This document shows positions 35,306-48,497 of a stretch of DNA of 64,000 nucleotides, piece by piece; position 1 is the stretch's first letter; each line of letters opens with the position of its first letter. The notes under the pieces were generated by a model. That model was not told the origin of the DNA and did no database searches. It was given only the letters and a program-made list of their open reading frames with translations. This DNA comes from Rosa chinensis (lineage: Eukaryota > Streptophyta > Magnoliopsida > Rosales > Rosaceae), in the NCBI RefSeq assembly GCF_002994745.2, contig NW_020126824.1, forward strand, positions 186,001 to 250,000, written 5' to 3'. The translations under genes and the position numbers were made by a program.

Positions 35306-37032
35306 TGATAGGAGCAAAAAAGTGTGACGATATTATTAATTATGTGCCTCATTTTAGCCTTATTTCTCCCTTAGTTTAGTGTTTTGAGTCATTAAGTCAT
35401 TTTGAAAGTCTTGTTGAGTGTTTGGAGTGAAATAGGCGGAAAAAGTAAAATTCATGAAAAATCCTAGCTGGATCAGGATTCCTAACTGTCAACTATTTTG
35501 CGGTCTTTACATTTTAATTTCCCTTTATTTTCTCTAGAAAATTCTGATATTCTCCTGCTTGTTGTAGGAAACGTTGCCTGGTTGAACTCTTGGAAACAGC
35601 AATGATGGAGTCATAAAATAAAGCATTAAGATATTTGACCAAGCAATGAAGAAGGGAAATAAAGGAGAAAAGATGTTTTCAGTTGAGGAATAAAAGAAAA
35701 AGATGTTTCAGCTGGAAAATAAATAAGAGAAAGACGTTTTCAGTTGGGGAATAAAGGAGAAAAGACGTTTTCAGTTGAGGAATAAAAGAAAAAGATGTTT
35801 CAGCTGGAAAAATAAATAAGAGAAAGATGTTTCAGCTTGGAAATTAAAGGAATTGCCCCATTATGAGAGGAGTTAAGGCCATAAAGAAGACGTTTCAGTT
35901 GGGAAAGCCAACCAATGCTCCCCTATAAATAGGCAACGTCCAGAACTGAATTTGCATCACTTCCCAGCCAAGATCATTCCAAGACTACCCAATTCACTCC
36001 TCAAACCTCCATATCTTACAAGACCGTGACCACCATCCATCCATCAATCTACAAAGCTCTAAGGCGCTGAGTCAAGGACGCTCCACCACCATAGTAGAGA
36101 CAAGTTCATCACCTTGTTGCTAAGCCGCTGAGGAAAGCTTCAAAGTGTAACTATGACTCTACTTATAATTTTTGTTTCGGTTTTGTGTGTTTCAATTTGC
36201 GAGTTGTGTAATTGGAGACATGAGATTTTCAGAATATTTTTATTAATATTTTTGAGATTTTCAGTTTATTATTGAGTTAATTTTGAGAATTCTTTTATGA
36301 TGCATGTTACAATCTTGTGCCCTTTTACGTGTTTAGGTAATTTTCAGAGTTAGGTTCATAAGTTTGCATGCTAGAATAACGGTGAGAGTTTTTGTGTGTT
36401 TGCTTAATTTGCCAAGAGTAATTGTTATTTGTTAAGACGCTGAGTTAAACAAGTAGCAATTAGTTCTAAAAAGTGGTAAAAATCATGCTTTAATGATTAA
36501 ATGATTCTGGAAATTACGTGTTAAATTCTATGTGTAATGGTTAATTTGCACGTGTGAGTTGATTCGAGGGTTAGATAATACTACTAGTTAAGAGAATTAC
36601 GCTGAGTGTTTTCAAAAATTAGTAGTATTAGGCTTGGTAAGGACTTTTCCGATCCAAGCCTACATTAGAACGAATCAGATAAATGGATTGATCCGCTGAG
36701 GCTTTTCATTTGAGCTCTTATCTAGGCATTAAAGATGGGCACATTTTTGTAGCATGTTGAAATGGATTTTCTGTTTTTACACTTAGTAATTTTCGAGTGG
36801 TATTGGTCTAGGTTAGGGAAGTCGATCATTGTATATAGTTTTATTTGTTTTGTTTTTATTTTAAGTAGATTAGAAACCAACTTTCAAAACCCCCCATTTT
36901 ATTCTTTTATTTGTTAATTGACCTTTTTGTGTAGGTGTACCCTACAATCCCCGGACTGAACGATCCCTGCTTATCCTATACTGACAACTACATTTTGCAG
37001 GGTTAAATTGTGAGGCTATTTCAGCCGCATCA
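35306..37032 (+). repeat. 3' LTR of element B (1727 bp)
   Basis: It matches 30707-32434 apart from one base lost in a T run, and ends TTTCAGCCGCATCA followed by the CTTGT duplication. Confidence 0.94.
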
Positions 37033-37121
37033 CTTGTCTGCTCAAGAAGTGAAGGACCCTTCAAGCGAGCGAGCCTTGCTTCAATTTCCTTTAGTGTAGA
37101 GGATCTAAAAGGCTCGGTCAT
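37033..37121 (-). pseudogene. gag N-terminus of element C, cut off by element B
   Basis: The ATG at 37121 begins the same N-terminus as L and D (MTEPFR). The frame joins the main part at 30701 once element B and one CTTGT copy are set aside. An upstream ATG four bases earlier (ATGAATG) opens a six-codon frame overlapping the gag start, as in D and L. Confidence 0.9.
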
Positions 37122-38757
37122 TCATAGGAATCCTGAACATCATCAAAATTCAAAGAAGTTAGCAAAGTATAAAGTGAGTTAATTACAAATTAGTGATTTA
37201 TACATCAACCTTACTATTCACGAGTCACTATTCACAAGTTACTATTCACGACTTTACTATTTATGATTTATACAAGTATAAAGAGAAGTATAAATTAAAA
37301 ACTATCCACAATCTTTTCACAAATAAACCACGTAAGAAGTTTATACAAGTATAAAATGTACAAAACAACACAATTTACAAGTGGAGGTTATGTTCAAGCA
37401 TCTTATTATCTTTACAAAATAAAGTTAATATCTCAATTGATTACAAGTTGTAAGTCGAGCCCAATAGAAACCACTACTATTGGTGAGATACGATCTAGGG
37501 ATAGTCGCCTAGACATAAGTCACTTCCCTTTGTTTCAGAAGGCTAGATGGCCAGATTAAGAGGTAAGTGAGAGGGAGGACTCATTTTGGTGACACTACGG
37601 AGGCTACTCCCTCATTGAGGTTTAGGCCCCTATTGGCTACTCCCACATTGTGGTTTACGCACGGTCTATAGTATCTCTGAGATCCAATTTGAACCCATCA
37701 CCCAGGGTCTCAACCTAAGACACCACCTATATGCCCCTTACTCAGCTTGGAAAGGACTCATGTGTTAGACAGTTCTCCAAATGCTAATAAAAGCCGCCCT
37801 CAACCTCATAAGACCTTAGAGAGGCACTAATGAAGGGTTAAGGCCAATATTAACAAAAGGGCCCTTATCTACTCATACGATTTTACACACTTATAATAAA
37901 TCAAGAATTTAACAATATTTATAATTAATTCTTTACATTTCCTTCGTTTAACAAGATTAGACACCATTTACACAAAACTTTCACACAAACAAACAAAACG
38001 TCACTATTCACATCTAATTATTATTATTATTATTATTATTATTATTTTTTTTTTTTTTTTTTTTTACGAAATTAAGTAAAATTACTTCTATTCTTTCCTT
38101 TTCTTTACAATTATTTTCAACACTTAGGTACGGGAACAGGGAGTCTCGATGTGCAATGGGACTGAAACAGCAACCCTTTTCAAGACTATGTTTAATCCAA
38201 TATACCTTAGGTGCATCACAACATTTTCTTTTGTTATAAATACCATTGATTTCGAATTAAATTCCAAGCGGTAAATCAAGTGGACGTGCGGCCCAAGTAT
38301 AATCGTCAAGACACTAAGTCTCTCCTACATCCTTTGGGCAACCTTACTGAAATGGCCAGGTAGGGGAGGGCGACCACGAGAGGTAGAATCCATTTTGGCA
38401 TGAGCTACTCCCACATTGTGGTTTAGGCTCATTTGCACGCACTTCTGGATTCAAGAACCAGTCATGAGCGTTGTCCCCTTCCTAGACACCATCCCACATA
38501 GGCTATACTTACTTGGATATAAAAGGTCCTAAGTGTGAAGACAGTTCAATGAATGTTAATAAAGGCCGCCCTCAACCTTAAGGGACCTGAACTAGGTACC
38601 AATAAGGGGTTTAGGCCAATATTAATAAACACGACTTCACCTATTCCTTCTTTAATTTACAACTCACAATTAAAATTCGTATTCAACAATATAAATAATC
38701 AACCTAAGTAATTAATCTACTAATTTTCGACAATTATCAACAAAATAATTAACAAGT

Positions 38758-38789
<32 letters not shown>

Positions 38790-38845
38790 CGGTCACAATA
38801 TAAACAAAACACATATTATTCACAATATGACAAATGATTTTTCAA
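37122..38845 (-). other. 5' leader of element C
   Basis: About 1.7 kb, nearly the same as the leader of L. It has a gag-proximal block (about 37380-37890) and a PBS-proximal block (about 38110-38660), which resemble each other. An ATT microsatellite with poly(T) (38017-38065) lies between them and another T tract at about 38760-38790. No gene. Confidence 0.8.
38017..38065. repeat. ATT microsatellite with poly(T)
   Basis: About ten ATT units run into a tract of about 18 T. At the matching site L has a run of 41 A in the sense strand instead, showing rapid length change. Confidence 0.85.
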
Positions 38846-38863
38846 TCCCCGGCAACGGCGCCA
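38846..38863 (-). other. tRNA-Asp primer-binding site of element C
   Basis: The minus strand reads TGGCGCCGTTGCCGGGGA, five bases from the 5' LTR. Confidence 0.9.
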
Positions 38864-38868
38864 AAAAT

Positions 38869-41800
38869 TGATGTCGCTTTTATCGAGCGACCAATTTAAC
38901 CCTGAAATGTCATTAGTAGTACGTAATAAATAGGGATCGTTCTATTCCGGGGATTGAGGGTACACCTGTCATTGTCAAACAATTAAACAATTAAAATTAA
39001 AACAAAGTATAATATTTACAAAATATAGACAAATTTACGAAAAGGGGGGAGTTTTTGGTTTTTGGTTTTAATTTCCGAAAATAAAATCTAAGTTACCTAA
39101 ATAATTAAAATGCAAAAACATAAAAATACAAATGGAATGCAAGAACAAAGATCAAAGTCGAAACTCATGATTAAAATTAATTCAAGTTCATCATTGTTCA
39201 TCATAGTCATGCAAGAGGAGTTGATCATGTGAAACGTTCAAAAGCAAACAATTTCCCATATTTTACTTTCAATGCTAATTAACCTAAGTGAAAGCACCTA
39301 GATTAATTCTATCAAACATGCAATCAAGCCCTAGAAAGCTAGTCAATCATGTCATGTTTAACGCAATAAACACCTAGAAAGGCTATCAACTCAAATGTGT
39401 GATAAGAGCAAAAAGTGTGACGATATTATTGAATATGTGCCCCATTTTAGCCTTGTTTCTCCATTAAGTTTAGTGTTTTGAGTCATTGAGTCGTTTTTAG
39501 AGTCTTGTTGAGTGTTTGGAGTGAAATAAGCGGAAAAAGTAAAATTAATGAAAGATCCTAGCTGGATCAGGATTCCTCACTGTCGACTATTTTTGCGGTC
39601 TTTACATTTTATTTTCTCTAGAAAATTCTGATATTCTCCTGCTTGTTGTAGGAAACCTTGCCTGGTTGAACTCTTGGAAACAGCAATGATGGAGTCATAA
39701 AATAAAGCATTAAGATATTTGACCAAGCAATGAAGAAGGGAAATAAAGGAGAAAGACGTTTTCAGCTGGAGAATAAAGGAGAAAGACGTTTTCCGCTGGA
39801 GAATAAAGGAGCAAGACGTTTTTCAGCTGGGGAATAAAGGAGAAAGATGTTTCAACTAGAAAATAAATAAGAGAAAGACGTTTCAGCTTGTTAAAAGACC
39901 CCATTATGAGAGGAATTAAGGCCATAAAGGAGACGTTTCTGTTGGAAAATTAAAATGCAATCCCATCCGTCCGATGATGAAGGGTATGATCGACAAAAGC
40001 CAAACAATGCTCCCCTATAAATAGGCAACATCCAGAACATAATTTGCATCACTTCCCAGCCAAGATAATTCATTGCCTATCACTTCCTGGCCAAAAACCA
40101 TTCCAAGACTGCCCAATTCACTCCTTAAACTTTCATCACCTACAAGACCGTGACACCATCCATCCATCAATCTACAAAGCTCTAAGGCGCTGAGTCAAGG
40201 ACGCTCCACCACCATAGTAGAGACAAGTTCATCACCGTGTTGCTAAGCCGCTGAGGAAAGCTTCAAAGTGTAACTATGACTCTACTTATAATTTTTGTTT
40301 CGGTTTTGTGTGTTTCAATTTGTGAGTTGTGTAATTGGAGACATGAAATTTTCAGAATATTTTTATTAATATTTTTGAGATTTTCAGTTTATTATTGAGT
40401 TAATTTCGAGAATTCTTTTATGATACATGTTACAATCTTGTGCCCTTTTACGTGTTTAGGTAATTTTCAGAGTTAGGTTAATAAGTTTGCATGCTAGAAT
40501 AATGGTGAGAGTTCTTGTGTGTTTTCTTAATTTGCCAAGAGTAATTGTTATTTGTTAAGGCGCTGAGTTAAACAAGTAGCAATTAGTTCTAAAAAGTGGT
40601 AAAAACTATGTTCAATGGTTAAACGATTCTGGAAATTACGTGTTAAATTCTATGTCTAATGGTTAATTTGCACGTGTGAGTTGATTCGAGGGTTAGATAA
40701 TACTACTAGTTAAGAGAATTACGCTGAGTGTTTTCGAAAAGTAGTAGTATTAGGCTTGGTAAGGACTTTTCCGATTCAAGCCTACATTAGAATGAATCAG
40801 ATAAGTGGATTGATCCGCTGAGGCTTTTCATTTGAGCTCTTATCTAGGCATTAAAGATGGGCACATTTTTGTAGCATGTTGAAATGAATTTTCTGTTTTT
40901 ACACTTAGTAATTTTCGAGTGGTATTGGTCAAGGTTAGGGAAGTCGATCATTGTATATAGTTTTATTTGTTTTGTTTTTATTTTAAGTAGAATAGGAATT
41001 AAATTTGAAAACCCCCCATTTTATTCTTTTATTTGTTAATTGACCTTTTTGTGTAGGTGTACCCTACAATCCCCGGACTGAACGATCCCTGCTTATCCTA
41101 TACTGACAACTACATTTTGCAGGGTTAAATTGTGAGGCTATTTCAGCCGCATCAATGTGCAACTTAGTATGAAAAAGTCCACCTAATTGCAATCTTCTTT
41201 GATTAAATTCGGTTTTTGTACAAAACCTTTACTACTTATCGATTCAAGAACACAAAACCAAAAAGTTGATTCATGTTCTCAAATTCGTAGCAACAATCAC
41301 ATAAGAACCCTAAATGTTTCGAACCATTCAAGATAATCATACAAAAGATTTCTATCATGCAAATTTAATCAAACACTCACACAAAAGCAACCATAAATCG
41401 CAATATATGAATCTGAAAATTAACAATTCATCATAAAATTTCAGAAAACAATACTTGTTCATACATATGTGTCAACTAAGGCAAAACCAACGAAAATACA
41501 AAGCAAAGGTACAAGGAGAATCGGATTACACCGTGATGAAGATGAGATGAATGAAGTGATGATGTGGTCTCTTGAATTTCGAAAGCAATCTTCAAGGATG
41601 GTGATGGATGATGTGCACGGCTTGTCTTCTTCTTCCTTGGCCTTGCTTGCACTTCGTGGTTGCCCTAGAGGATGGAGAAGAACACGGCTAGGCTAGAGAG
41701 ATTTCTGAATTATTTTCTCAAAGTATAAACGCAAAAGTGTGGAATTTTCGGAACCCTTGACGTTGAGAGAAGAGAGGAATATATAGGGGACGGCTTCTAG

Positions 41801-42982
41801 GTCTTCAATCCGTCCACAACCCTAGCAAAGCTCACGGCAATCTCTTGCTTCCTCCACATAATTTTCTCCAATGATTTCGTGCCACATAAGCCCTATGAGG
41901 TGGTGCAACCAATCACAAAATTCCAATATAAATTCCCTAAATAATCTTGCCGAAATATATATAGATATTTTCTGATTTCCTTCACCAATTTCGGCAACAA
42001 TATACTTAGAGAATAAAGGGGGACGAACCTAGACTCCTTTGAGAGCTTTTTGTGTTCAACACATATTCTCTTTCCTTTAAAAGCTCCCTAAGAAATCTCC
42101 ACGAAATCTCTTTATTTTTTCTGATTTTTCCTCACGGCAAAACCCTAGTTTTTCTCTTCATTATCTTTTGCCGAATTCCCTAGGGTTTGCACGGCATCCC
42201 CTTGTTTTCCTCTTGGCTTGGACGGCTAGGTCTTCTAGGGTTTTATCTCTTGATTTATTTCCATAAAAATAACCCTAGAAAATCTCCTTTTAATTTCTGA
42301 TTTTCTTGGACGCCACCTCCTTGTTTCTCTCTTGCAAATTCACGGCAACAACAACCTTAAGGGTTAGGGTTTGCGTCACAAACCCTAATGTCATGGGCTT
42401 TGATGGGCCTTTATCCAATTTGCCGAAAATCCAAAGAGTTCTTGGGCCTCGTTGCTTTATCTTCAAGCCTTCTCATTTTCCAACGCAAAACACAATATTT
42501 TTCCATTTCTTTTTCATGGTTGCGTTGGAAACTTGCTAGGGAAGCCTTCCTCCATTTTGTAGGATTTCCTGGTTGGACTAGGAAAGCTTGTTTCTTCATT
42601 TCTGCTCAAATGTGTGGGCCATTTTCTCTCATGTTCATTCGTCTTGATGTTCGCAAGCTCCTCTTTCCATTCGTGCGTTCATTTCCACTTTCTAGCTCGG
42701 AGGTCCTGAAAATAGAAACTATACTTAAAATAGAAACTTTCTAAAAAATGAAAATAGAAACTTACTAAAAATGAAAAATAGAAACTTTCCAGAAATGAGA
42801 AATGAAAAATGAGAAATGAGAAATGAGAAATGAAAAATGAAGACAAAAATGGAAACTTTCTACAATAAGGAACTTTCCCAATCAAAGAATGGAAACTTTC
42901 CCAAACAGGGATTTTTCAAGGAAATGGCGCAGAAAAGTGTAGGGAAATGCAGTTAAAATGTCGCATTAAAATGCTCCTATCA
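38869..42982 (-). repeat. 5' LTR of element C (2354 bp plus solo LTR insert)
   Basis: It matches 20781-23134 when the solo LTR at 39400-41154 and one ATGTG copy are set aside. It carries the telo-box palindrome at 42364-42388 and a TATA-like box at 41778-41785 (minus). Confidence 0.94.
39400..41154 (+). mobile_element. Solo LTR of family 2 (1755 bp)
   Basis: It begins TGATAAGAGCAAAAAGTG and ends TTTCAGCCGCATCA, flanked by ATGTG at 39395-39399 and 41155-41159. There is no interior. Its U3 array (about 39750-39945) has six units, one with CCGCTGG in place of CAGCTGG. It differs from the B LTRs at many sites, so it comes from another copy. Confidence 0.93.
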
Positions 42983-42987
42983 GCAAC

Positions 42988-44615
42988 ATTCACATAAAAA
43001 CCCTAAATGTTTCGAACCATTCAAGATTATCATACAAAAGATTTCTATCATGCAAATTTAATCAAACACTCACACAAAAGCAACCATAAATCGCAATATA
43101 TGAATCTGAAAATTAACAATTAATCATAAAATTTCAGAAATCAACAATTGTTCAAACATATGTGTCAACTAAGGCATAACCAACGAAAATTACAAAGCAA
43201 AGGTTACAAGGAGAATCGGATTACACCGTGATGAAGATGAGATGAATGAAGTGATGAATGATCTCTTGAATTTCGAAAGCAATCTTCAAGGATGGTGATG
43301 GATGATGTGCACGGCTTGTCCTCTTCTTCCTTGGCCTTGCTTGAACTTCGTGGTTGCCCTAGAGGATGGTAGAACTCACGGCTATGCTAGAGAGAGTTTT
43401 CTGATTTTTTTCTCAAGTGTAGAATGTAAAGAATTGGAACCCTTGACGTTGAGAATGTGTGAGAATATATAGGGGACGGCCCCTAGGTGTCCAAGCCGTC
43501 CAAAACCCTAGAGAAGTTCACGGCATGTGCTTGCTTCCTCCACATAATTTCCTCCAATGAATTCTTGCCACATAAGCCCTCTGAGGTGGTGCAACCAATC
43601 AGAAAATTCCCATATTGATTCCCTAAATAATTATTGCGGAAATATAGAGATAATTTCTGATTTTTGTCATTTAATTTCGGCCAAAACTCTTTAGGGAATG
43701 TAGGAATGTATCTAGACTTCTTTTGAGCTTTTCTTGGCCTCCACCTTTTTCTCTTTCCTTAAAACTCTCTAGGATATCTCTTTGCCGTCAAAAACCCTAA
43801 GGTTTTCACGTTCTCCCTTGTATTTCTCTTCATTCCTCACGGCAATTCATCTAGGGTTTCTTCAAGTAGATTTTCTTTCCTTAAAAATAGCCCTAGAAAA
43901 TCTCCTTTTAATTTCTGATTTTTGGACGCCTCTTCCTTGTTTCTCTCTTGCAAATTCACGGCAAAACATCTTTAGGGCTAGGGTTTGCGTCACAAACCCT
44001 AGTTCCATGGGCTCTTGTGGGCTTTTATCCAATTAGCCGAAAATCCAACAAGTCTTGAGAGTTTTTGGGTCTCCATGCGTCACTTCTATGCCATGTCATC
44101 TTCCAACGTCACAACACTTTATTTTTCCATTTCTTTTTCATAGTAACGTTGGAAACTTCATTGGTGGGCTTTCCCCCATTCCGCAGGGTTTCCTGGTTGG
44201 ACCAGGAAAACTTCTTTTCTTCATTTCTGCTCATTTCTGTGGCTCATTGTTCTTCATCTTTGCTCCCCTTGGTGTTCGCAAGCTCCTCTTTCCATTTGTG
44301 AGTTCATTTCCACTTTTTGGCTCGGAGGTCCTGAAAATAGAAACTAATAAGAAAAATAGAAACTTTCCTAAAATGAAAAATAGCAACTTTTCTAAACTGA
44401 AAATGGGAAACTTTCTAAAAATGAAAAATAGAAACTACCGAAAATGGAAACTTACTAAAAATGATAAATAGAAACTACAAAAATAGAAACTTTCTACAAA
44501 TAGGAACTTTCCCAATCAAAGAATGGAAACTTTCCTAAACAGAGTTTTATTAAGGAAATAACGCAGAAAATGTAGGGAAATGCAGTTAAAACGTCGCATT
44601 AAAATGCTCCTATCA
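42988..44615 (-). repeat. D 5' LTR, piece 4 (U3 end)
   Basis: The outer part of the D LTR, ending ATGCTCCTATCA at 44615. It contains a palindrome with CTAGGGTTTG/CAAACCCTAG arms (43978-44002), a TATA-like box at 43464-43471 (minus) and a GAAAGTTTC array. The four pieces sum to about 2302 bp. The next five bases are GCAAC, the presumed target duplication. Confidence 0.9.
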
Positions 44616-45662
44616 GCAACCACGATGTGCAAGCAAGGCCAAGGAAGAAGAAGACAAGCCGTGAACACCATCCATCACCATCCTTGAAGATTGCTTTGGA
44701 AATTCAAGAGACCACATCATCAATTCATCCATCTCATCTTCATCCACGGTGTAATCCGATTTTCCTTGTAACCTTTGCTTTGTATTTTCGTTGGTTTTGC
44801 CCTAGATGTCACATATGTTTGAACAATTGTTGGTTTCTGAAATTTTATGATTAATTGTTAATTTTCAGATTCATACATTGCGATTTATGGTTGCTTTTGT
44901 GTGAGTGTTTGATTAAATTTGCATGATAGAAATCTTTTGTATATCAATCTTGAATGGTTCGAAACTTTTAGGGTTTTTATGTGATTGGTGCTACGAATTT
45001 GAGAACATGAATCAACTTTTTGGTTTTGTGTTCTTGAATCAATAAGTAGTAAAGGTTTTGTGCAAAAACCGAATTTAATCAAAGAGGATTGCAATTAGGT
45101 GGACTTTTTCATACTAAGTTGCACACTTGAGTTGATAGCCTTTCTAGGTGCTTATTGCGTTGAACATGTTGTGATTGACTAGCTTTCTAGGGCTTGAATG
45201 CATGTTTGATAGAATTAGTCTTTGTGCTTTCACTTAGATTAATTAGCATTGAAAAGTAAAATATGGGAAATTGTTTGCTTTTAACGTTTCACATGATCAA
45301 CTCCTCTTGCATGACTATGATGAACAATGTTAGAACTTGAATCGATTTAATCATATAAGTCAGTTTTGATCTTTGTTCTCACATTCCATTTGTATTTTTA
45401 TGTTTTCGCATTTTAATTATTTTGTTAACTTAGTTTTTATTTTCGAAAAAGAAAACCAAAAACAAAATCCCCCCTATTTTCGTAAATAATGTTTATAATT
45501 GTCAATACCTTTGTGAATATTATACTTTGTTTTAATTTTAATTGTTTAATTGTTTGACAATGACAGGTGTACCCTCAATCCCCGGAATAGAACGATCCCT
45601 ATTTACTTTATACTACTAATGACATTTCAGGGTTAAATTATGCGCTTGCTTCGAGCGCATCA
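44616..45662 (+). repeat. 5' LTR of element I, right part
   Basis: A family-1 LTR missing its left part because D inserted into it (junction in GGCAACCACGA). It ends TTCGAGCGCATCA and is followed by a PBS. It has the conserved U5 block. This is the oldest layer visible in the window. Confidence 0.9.
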
Positions 45663-45667
45663 ATTTT

Positions 45668-45685
45668 TGGCGCCGTTGCCAGGGA
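45668..45685 (+). other. tRNA-Asp primer-binding site of element I (one mismatch)
   Basis: TGGCGCCGTTGCCAGGGA differs from the other sites at one base (A for G), consistent with decay in the oldest element. Confidence 0.85.
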
Positions 45686-46339
45686 TTGAAAAATCATTTG
45701 TCACTTTGTGAATAATATGTGTTTTGTTTATATTGTGACAGGAAAAAAAAAATTTACTTGTTAATTATTTTGTAATTGTCGAAATTTAGTTACTTAATTA
45801 ATTAGGATGTTATTTATATTATTGAACACGAGTTTAATTGTGAGTTGTAAATTAAAGAAGGAATAGGTGAAGTCGTGTTTATTAATATTGGCCTAAACCC
45901 CTTATTGGTACCTAGTCCTGGTCCCTTAAGGTTGAGGGCGGCCTTTATTAACATTCATTGAACTGTCTTCACACTTAGGATCTTTTTCATCCAAGTAAGT
46001 ATAGCCTATGTGGGATGGTGTCTAGTTAGGGGACAACGCTCATGACTGGTTCTTGAATCCAGAAGTGCGTGCAAATGAGCCTAAACCACAATGTGGGAGT
46101 AGCTCATGCCAAAATGGATTCTACCTCTCGTGGTCGCCCTCCCCTACCTGGCCATTTCAGTAAGGTTGCCCAAAGGATGTAGGAGGGACTTGGTGTCTAG
46201 ACGAATATACTTGGGCCGCACATCCTCTTGATTTACCGCTCGGAATTTAATTTGAAATCAATGGTATATATAACAAACGAAAATATTGTGATTCACTAAG
46301 GTATATTGGATTAAACATAGTCTTGAAAAGGGTAGCTGT
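45686..46339 (+). other. 5' leader of element I, cut by J
   Basis: Leader sequence of the PBS-proximal block type (GGCCTAAACCCCTTATTGG, GGTTGAGGGCGGCC). It stops at GCTGT (46335-46339), the presumed target duplication of J. No gene. Confidence 0.82.
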
Positions 46340-46815
46340 TGATAGGAGCATTTTAATGCGACGTTTTACTTGCTTTTCCCTACATTTTCTGCGTTATTTC
46401 CTTAATAAAACTCTGTTTAGGAAAGTTTCCATTCTTTGATTTGGAAAGTTCCTATTTGTAGAAAGTTTCTATTTTTGTAGTTTCTATTTATCATTTTTAG
46501 TAAGTTTCCATTTTCGGTAGTTTCTATTTTTCATTTTTAGAAAGTTTCCCATTTTCAGTTTAGGAAAGTTGCCATTTTTCATTTTAGGAAAGTTTCTATT
46601 TTTCTTACTAGTTTCTATTTTCAGGACCTCCGAGCTAAAAAGTGGAAATGAACTCACAAATGGAAAGAGGAGCTTGCGAAAGTCAAGGGGAGCAAAAATG
46701 AGAAACAATGAGCCACAGAAATGAGCAGAAATGAAGAAAAGAAGTTTTCCTGGTCCAACCAGGAAACCCTGCGGAAAGGAGGAAAGCCCACCTATGAAGT
46801 TTCCAACGTTACTAT
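46340..46815 (+). repeat. LTR start of element J (family 1)
   Basis: It begins TGATAGGAGCATTTTAATGC, includes the GAAAGTTTC array and is broken after 476 bases at ACTAT by element K. The remainder lies right of the window. Confidence 0.88.
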
Positions 46816-48497
46816 TGATTCGGCTGAAATAGCCTCACAATTTAACCCAGCAAAATGTAGTTGTCAGTATAGGATAAGCAGGGATCGTTCAGTCCGGGGA
46901 TTGTAGGGTACACCTACACAAAAAGGTCAATTAACAAATAAAAGAATAAAATGGGGGGTTTTGAATTTGGTTTCTAATCTACTTAAAATGAAAACAAAAC
47001 AAATAAAACTATATACAATGATCGACTTCCCTAACCTAGACCAATACCACTCAGAAATTACTAAGTGTAAAAACAGAAAATTCATTTCAACATGCTACAA
47101 AATTGTGCCCATCTTTAATGCCTAGATAAGAGCTCAAATGAAAAGCCTCAGCGGATCAATCCACTTATCTGATTCATTCTAATGTAGGCTTGAATCGGAA
47201 AAGTCCTTACCAAGCCTAATACTACTAATTTTCGAAAACACTCAGCGTAATTCTCTTAACTAGTAGTATTATCTAACCCTCGAATCAACTCACACGTGCA
47301 AATTAACCATTAGACATAGAATTTAACACATAATTTCCAGAATCGTTTAACCATTGAACATAGTTTTTACCACTTTTTAGAACTAATTACTACTTGTTTA
47401 ACTCAGCGCCTTAACAAATAACAATTACTCTTGGCAAATTAAGAAAACACACAAGAACTCTCACCATTATTCTAGCATGCAAACTTATTAACCTAACTCT
47501 GAAAATTACCTAAACACGTAAAAGGGCACAAGATTGTAACATGCATCATCAAAGAATTCTCGAAATTAACTCAATAATAAACTGAAAATCTCAAAAATAT
47601 TAATAAAAATATTCTGAAAATTCCATGTCTCCAATTACACAACTCGCAAATTGAAACACACAAAACCGAAACAAAAATTATAAGTAGAGTCATAGTTACA
47701 CTTTGAAGCTTTCCTCAGCGGCTTAGCAACAAGGTGATGAACTTGTCTCTACTATGGTGGTGGAGCGTCCTTGACTCAGCGCCTTAGAGCTTTGTAGATT
47801 GATGGATGGATGGTGGTCACGGTCTTGTAAGATATGGTGGTTTGAGGAGTGAATTGGATAGTCTTGGAATGATCTTGGCTGGGAAGTGATAGGCAATGAA
47901 TTATCTTGGCTGGGAAGTGATCTTGGCTGGGAAGTGATGCAAATTCAGTTCTGGACGTTGCCTATTTATAGGGGAGCATTGGTTGGCTTTCCCAACTGAA
48001 ACGTCTTCTTTATGGCCTTAACTCCTCTCATAATGGGGCAATTCCTTTAATTTCCAAGCTGAAACATCTTTCTCTTATTTATTTTTCCAGCTGAAATATC
48101 TTTTTCTTTTATTCCTCAACTGAAAACATCTTTTCTCCTTTATTTCCCTTCTTCATTGCTTGGTCAAATATCTTAATGCTTTATTTTATGACTCCATCAT
48201 TGCTGTTTCCAAGAGTTCAACCAGGCAACGTTTCCTACAACAAGCAGGAGAATATCAGAATTTTCTAGAGAAAATAAAGGGAAATTAAAATGTAAAGACC
48301 GCAAAAATAGTTGACAGTTAGGAATCCTGATCCTGCTAGGATTTTTCATGAATTTTACTTTTTCCGCCTATTTCACTCCAAACACTCAACAAGACTTTCA
48401 AAATGACTTAATGACTCAAAACACTAAACTAAGGGAGAAATAAGGCTAAAATGAGGCACATAATTAATAATATCGTCACACTTTTTTGCTCCTATCA
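46816..48497 (-). repeat. 3' LTR of element K (family 2, 1682 bp)
   Basis: The plus view starts TGATTCGGCTGAAATAGCC and ends GCTCCTATCA beside a polypurine tract. The U3 array (about 47993-48145) has only four units against seven in B. A segment with CTTGGCTGGGAAGTGAT is present three times near 47876-47939 where B has one. Confidence 0.9.

Larger units (their letters stand above)
30707..37032 (+). mobile_element. Element B: complete family-2 gag-pol-less LTR retrotransposon, 6326 bp
   Basis: Two LTRs (30707-32434 and 35306-37032), tRNA-Asp PBS (32440-32457), polypurine tract (35292-35305) and CTTGT duplications at 30702-30706 and 37033-37037 define an intact insertion into the gag of C, in the opposite orientation. 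The 2.9 kb interior has leader and post-pol blocks related to family 1 but no gag or pol, so it must use proteins made elsewhere. The LTRs differ in length by one T in the run near 30900 and otherwise look identical, so it moved very recently. Confidence 0.95.
20781..42982 (-). mobile_element. Element C: full-length Athila-type retrotransposon (14.1 kb without inserts)
   Basis: A complete family-1 element on the minus strand, flanked by GCAAC at 20776-20780 and 42983-42987. Parts in its own order: 5' LTR (42982-38869), PBS (38863-38846), leader, gag-pol (37121 to 25133), post-pol region, polypurine tract (23149-23135) and 3' LTR (23134-20781). Element B sits in gag and a family-2 solo LTR in the 5' LTR. 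Without these and their duplications both LTRs are 2354 bp and the element is about 14.1 kb. The LTRs look almost identical; one difference is at 22789 versus 42637. It inserted into the D LTR. Confidence 0.95.

Noticed and set aside
20566..42987. Large inverted duplication between A (1-7841, plus) and the left part of C (minus).
   Set aside because: The likeness is explained by two copies of one family in opposite orientation, each with its own LTR ends and different neighbours.
44616..44620. Shared GCAAC target for both C and D as evidence of site-specific integration.
   Set aside because: The other visible target duplications (CTTGT, ATGTG, GTCGT, TGCAT, GAGGA) show no consensus, and the second flank of D is outside the window.
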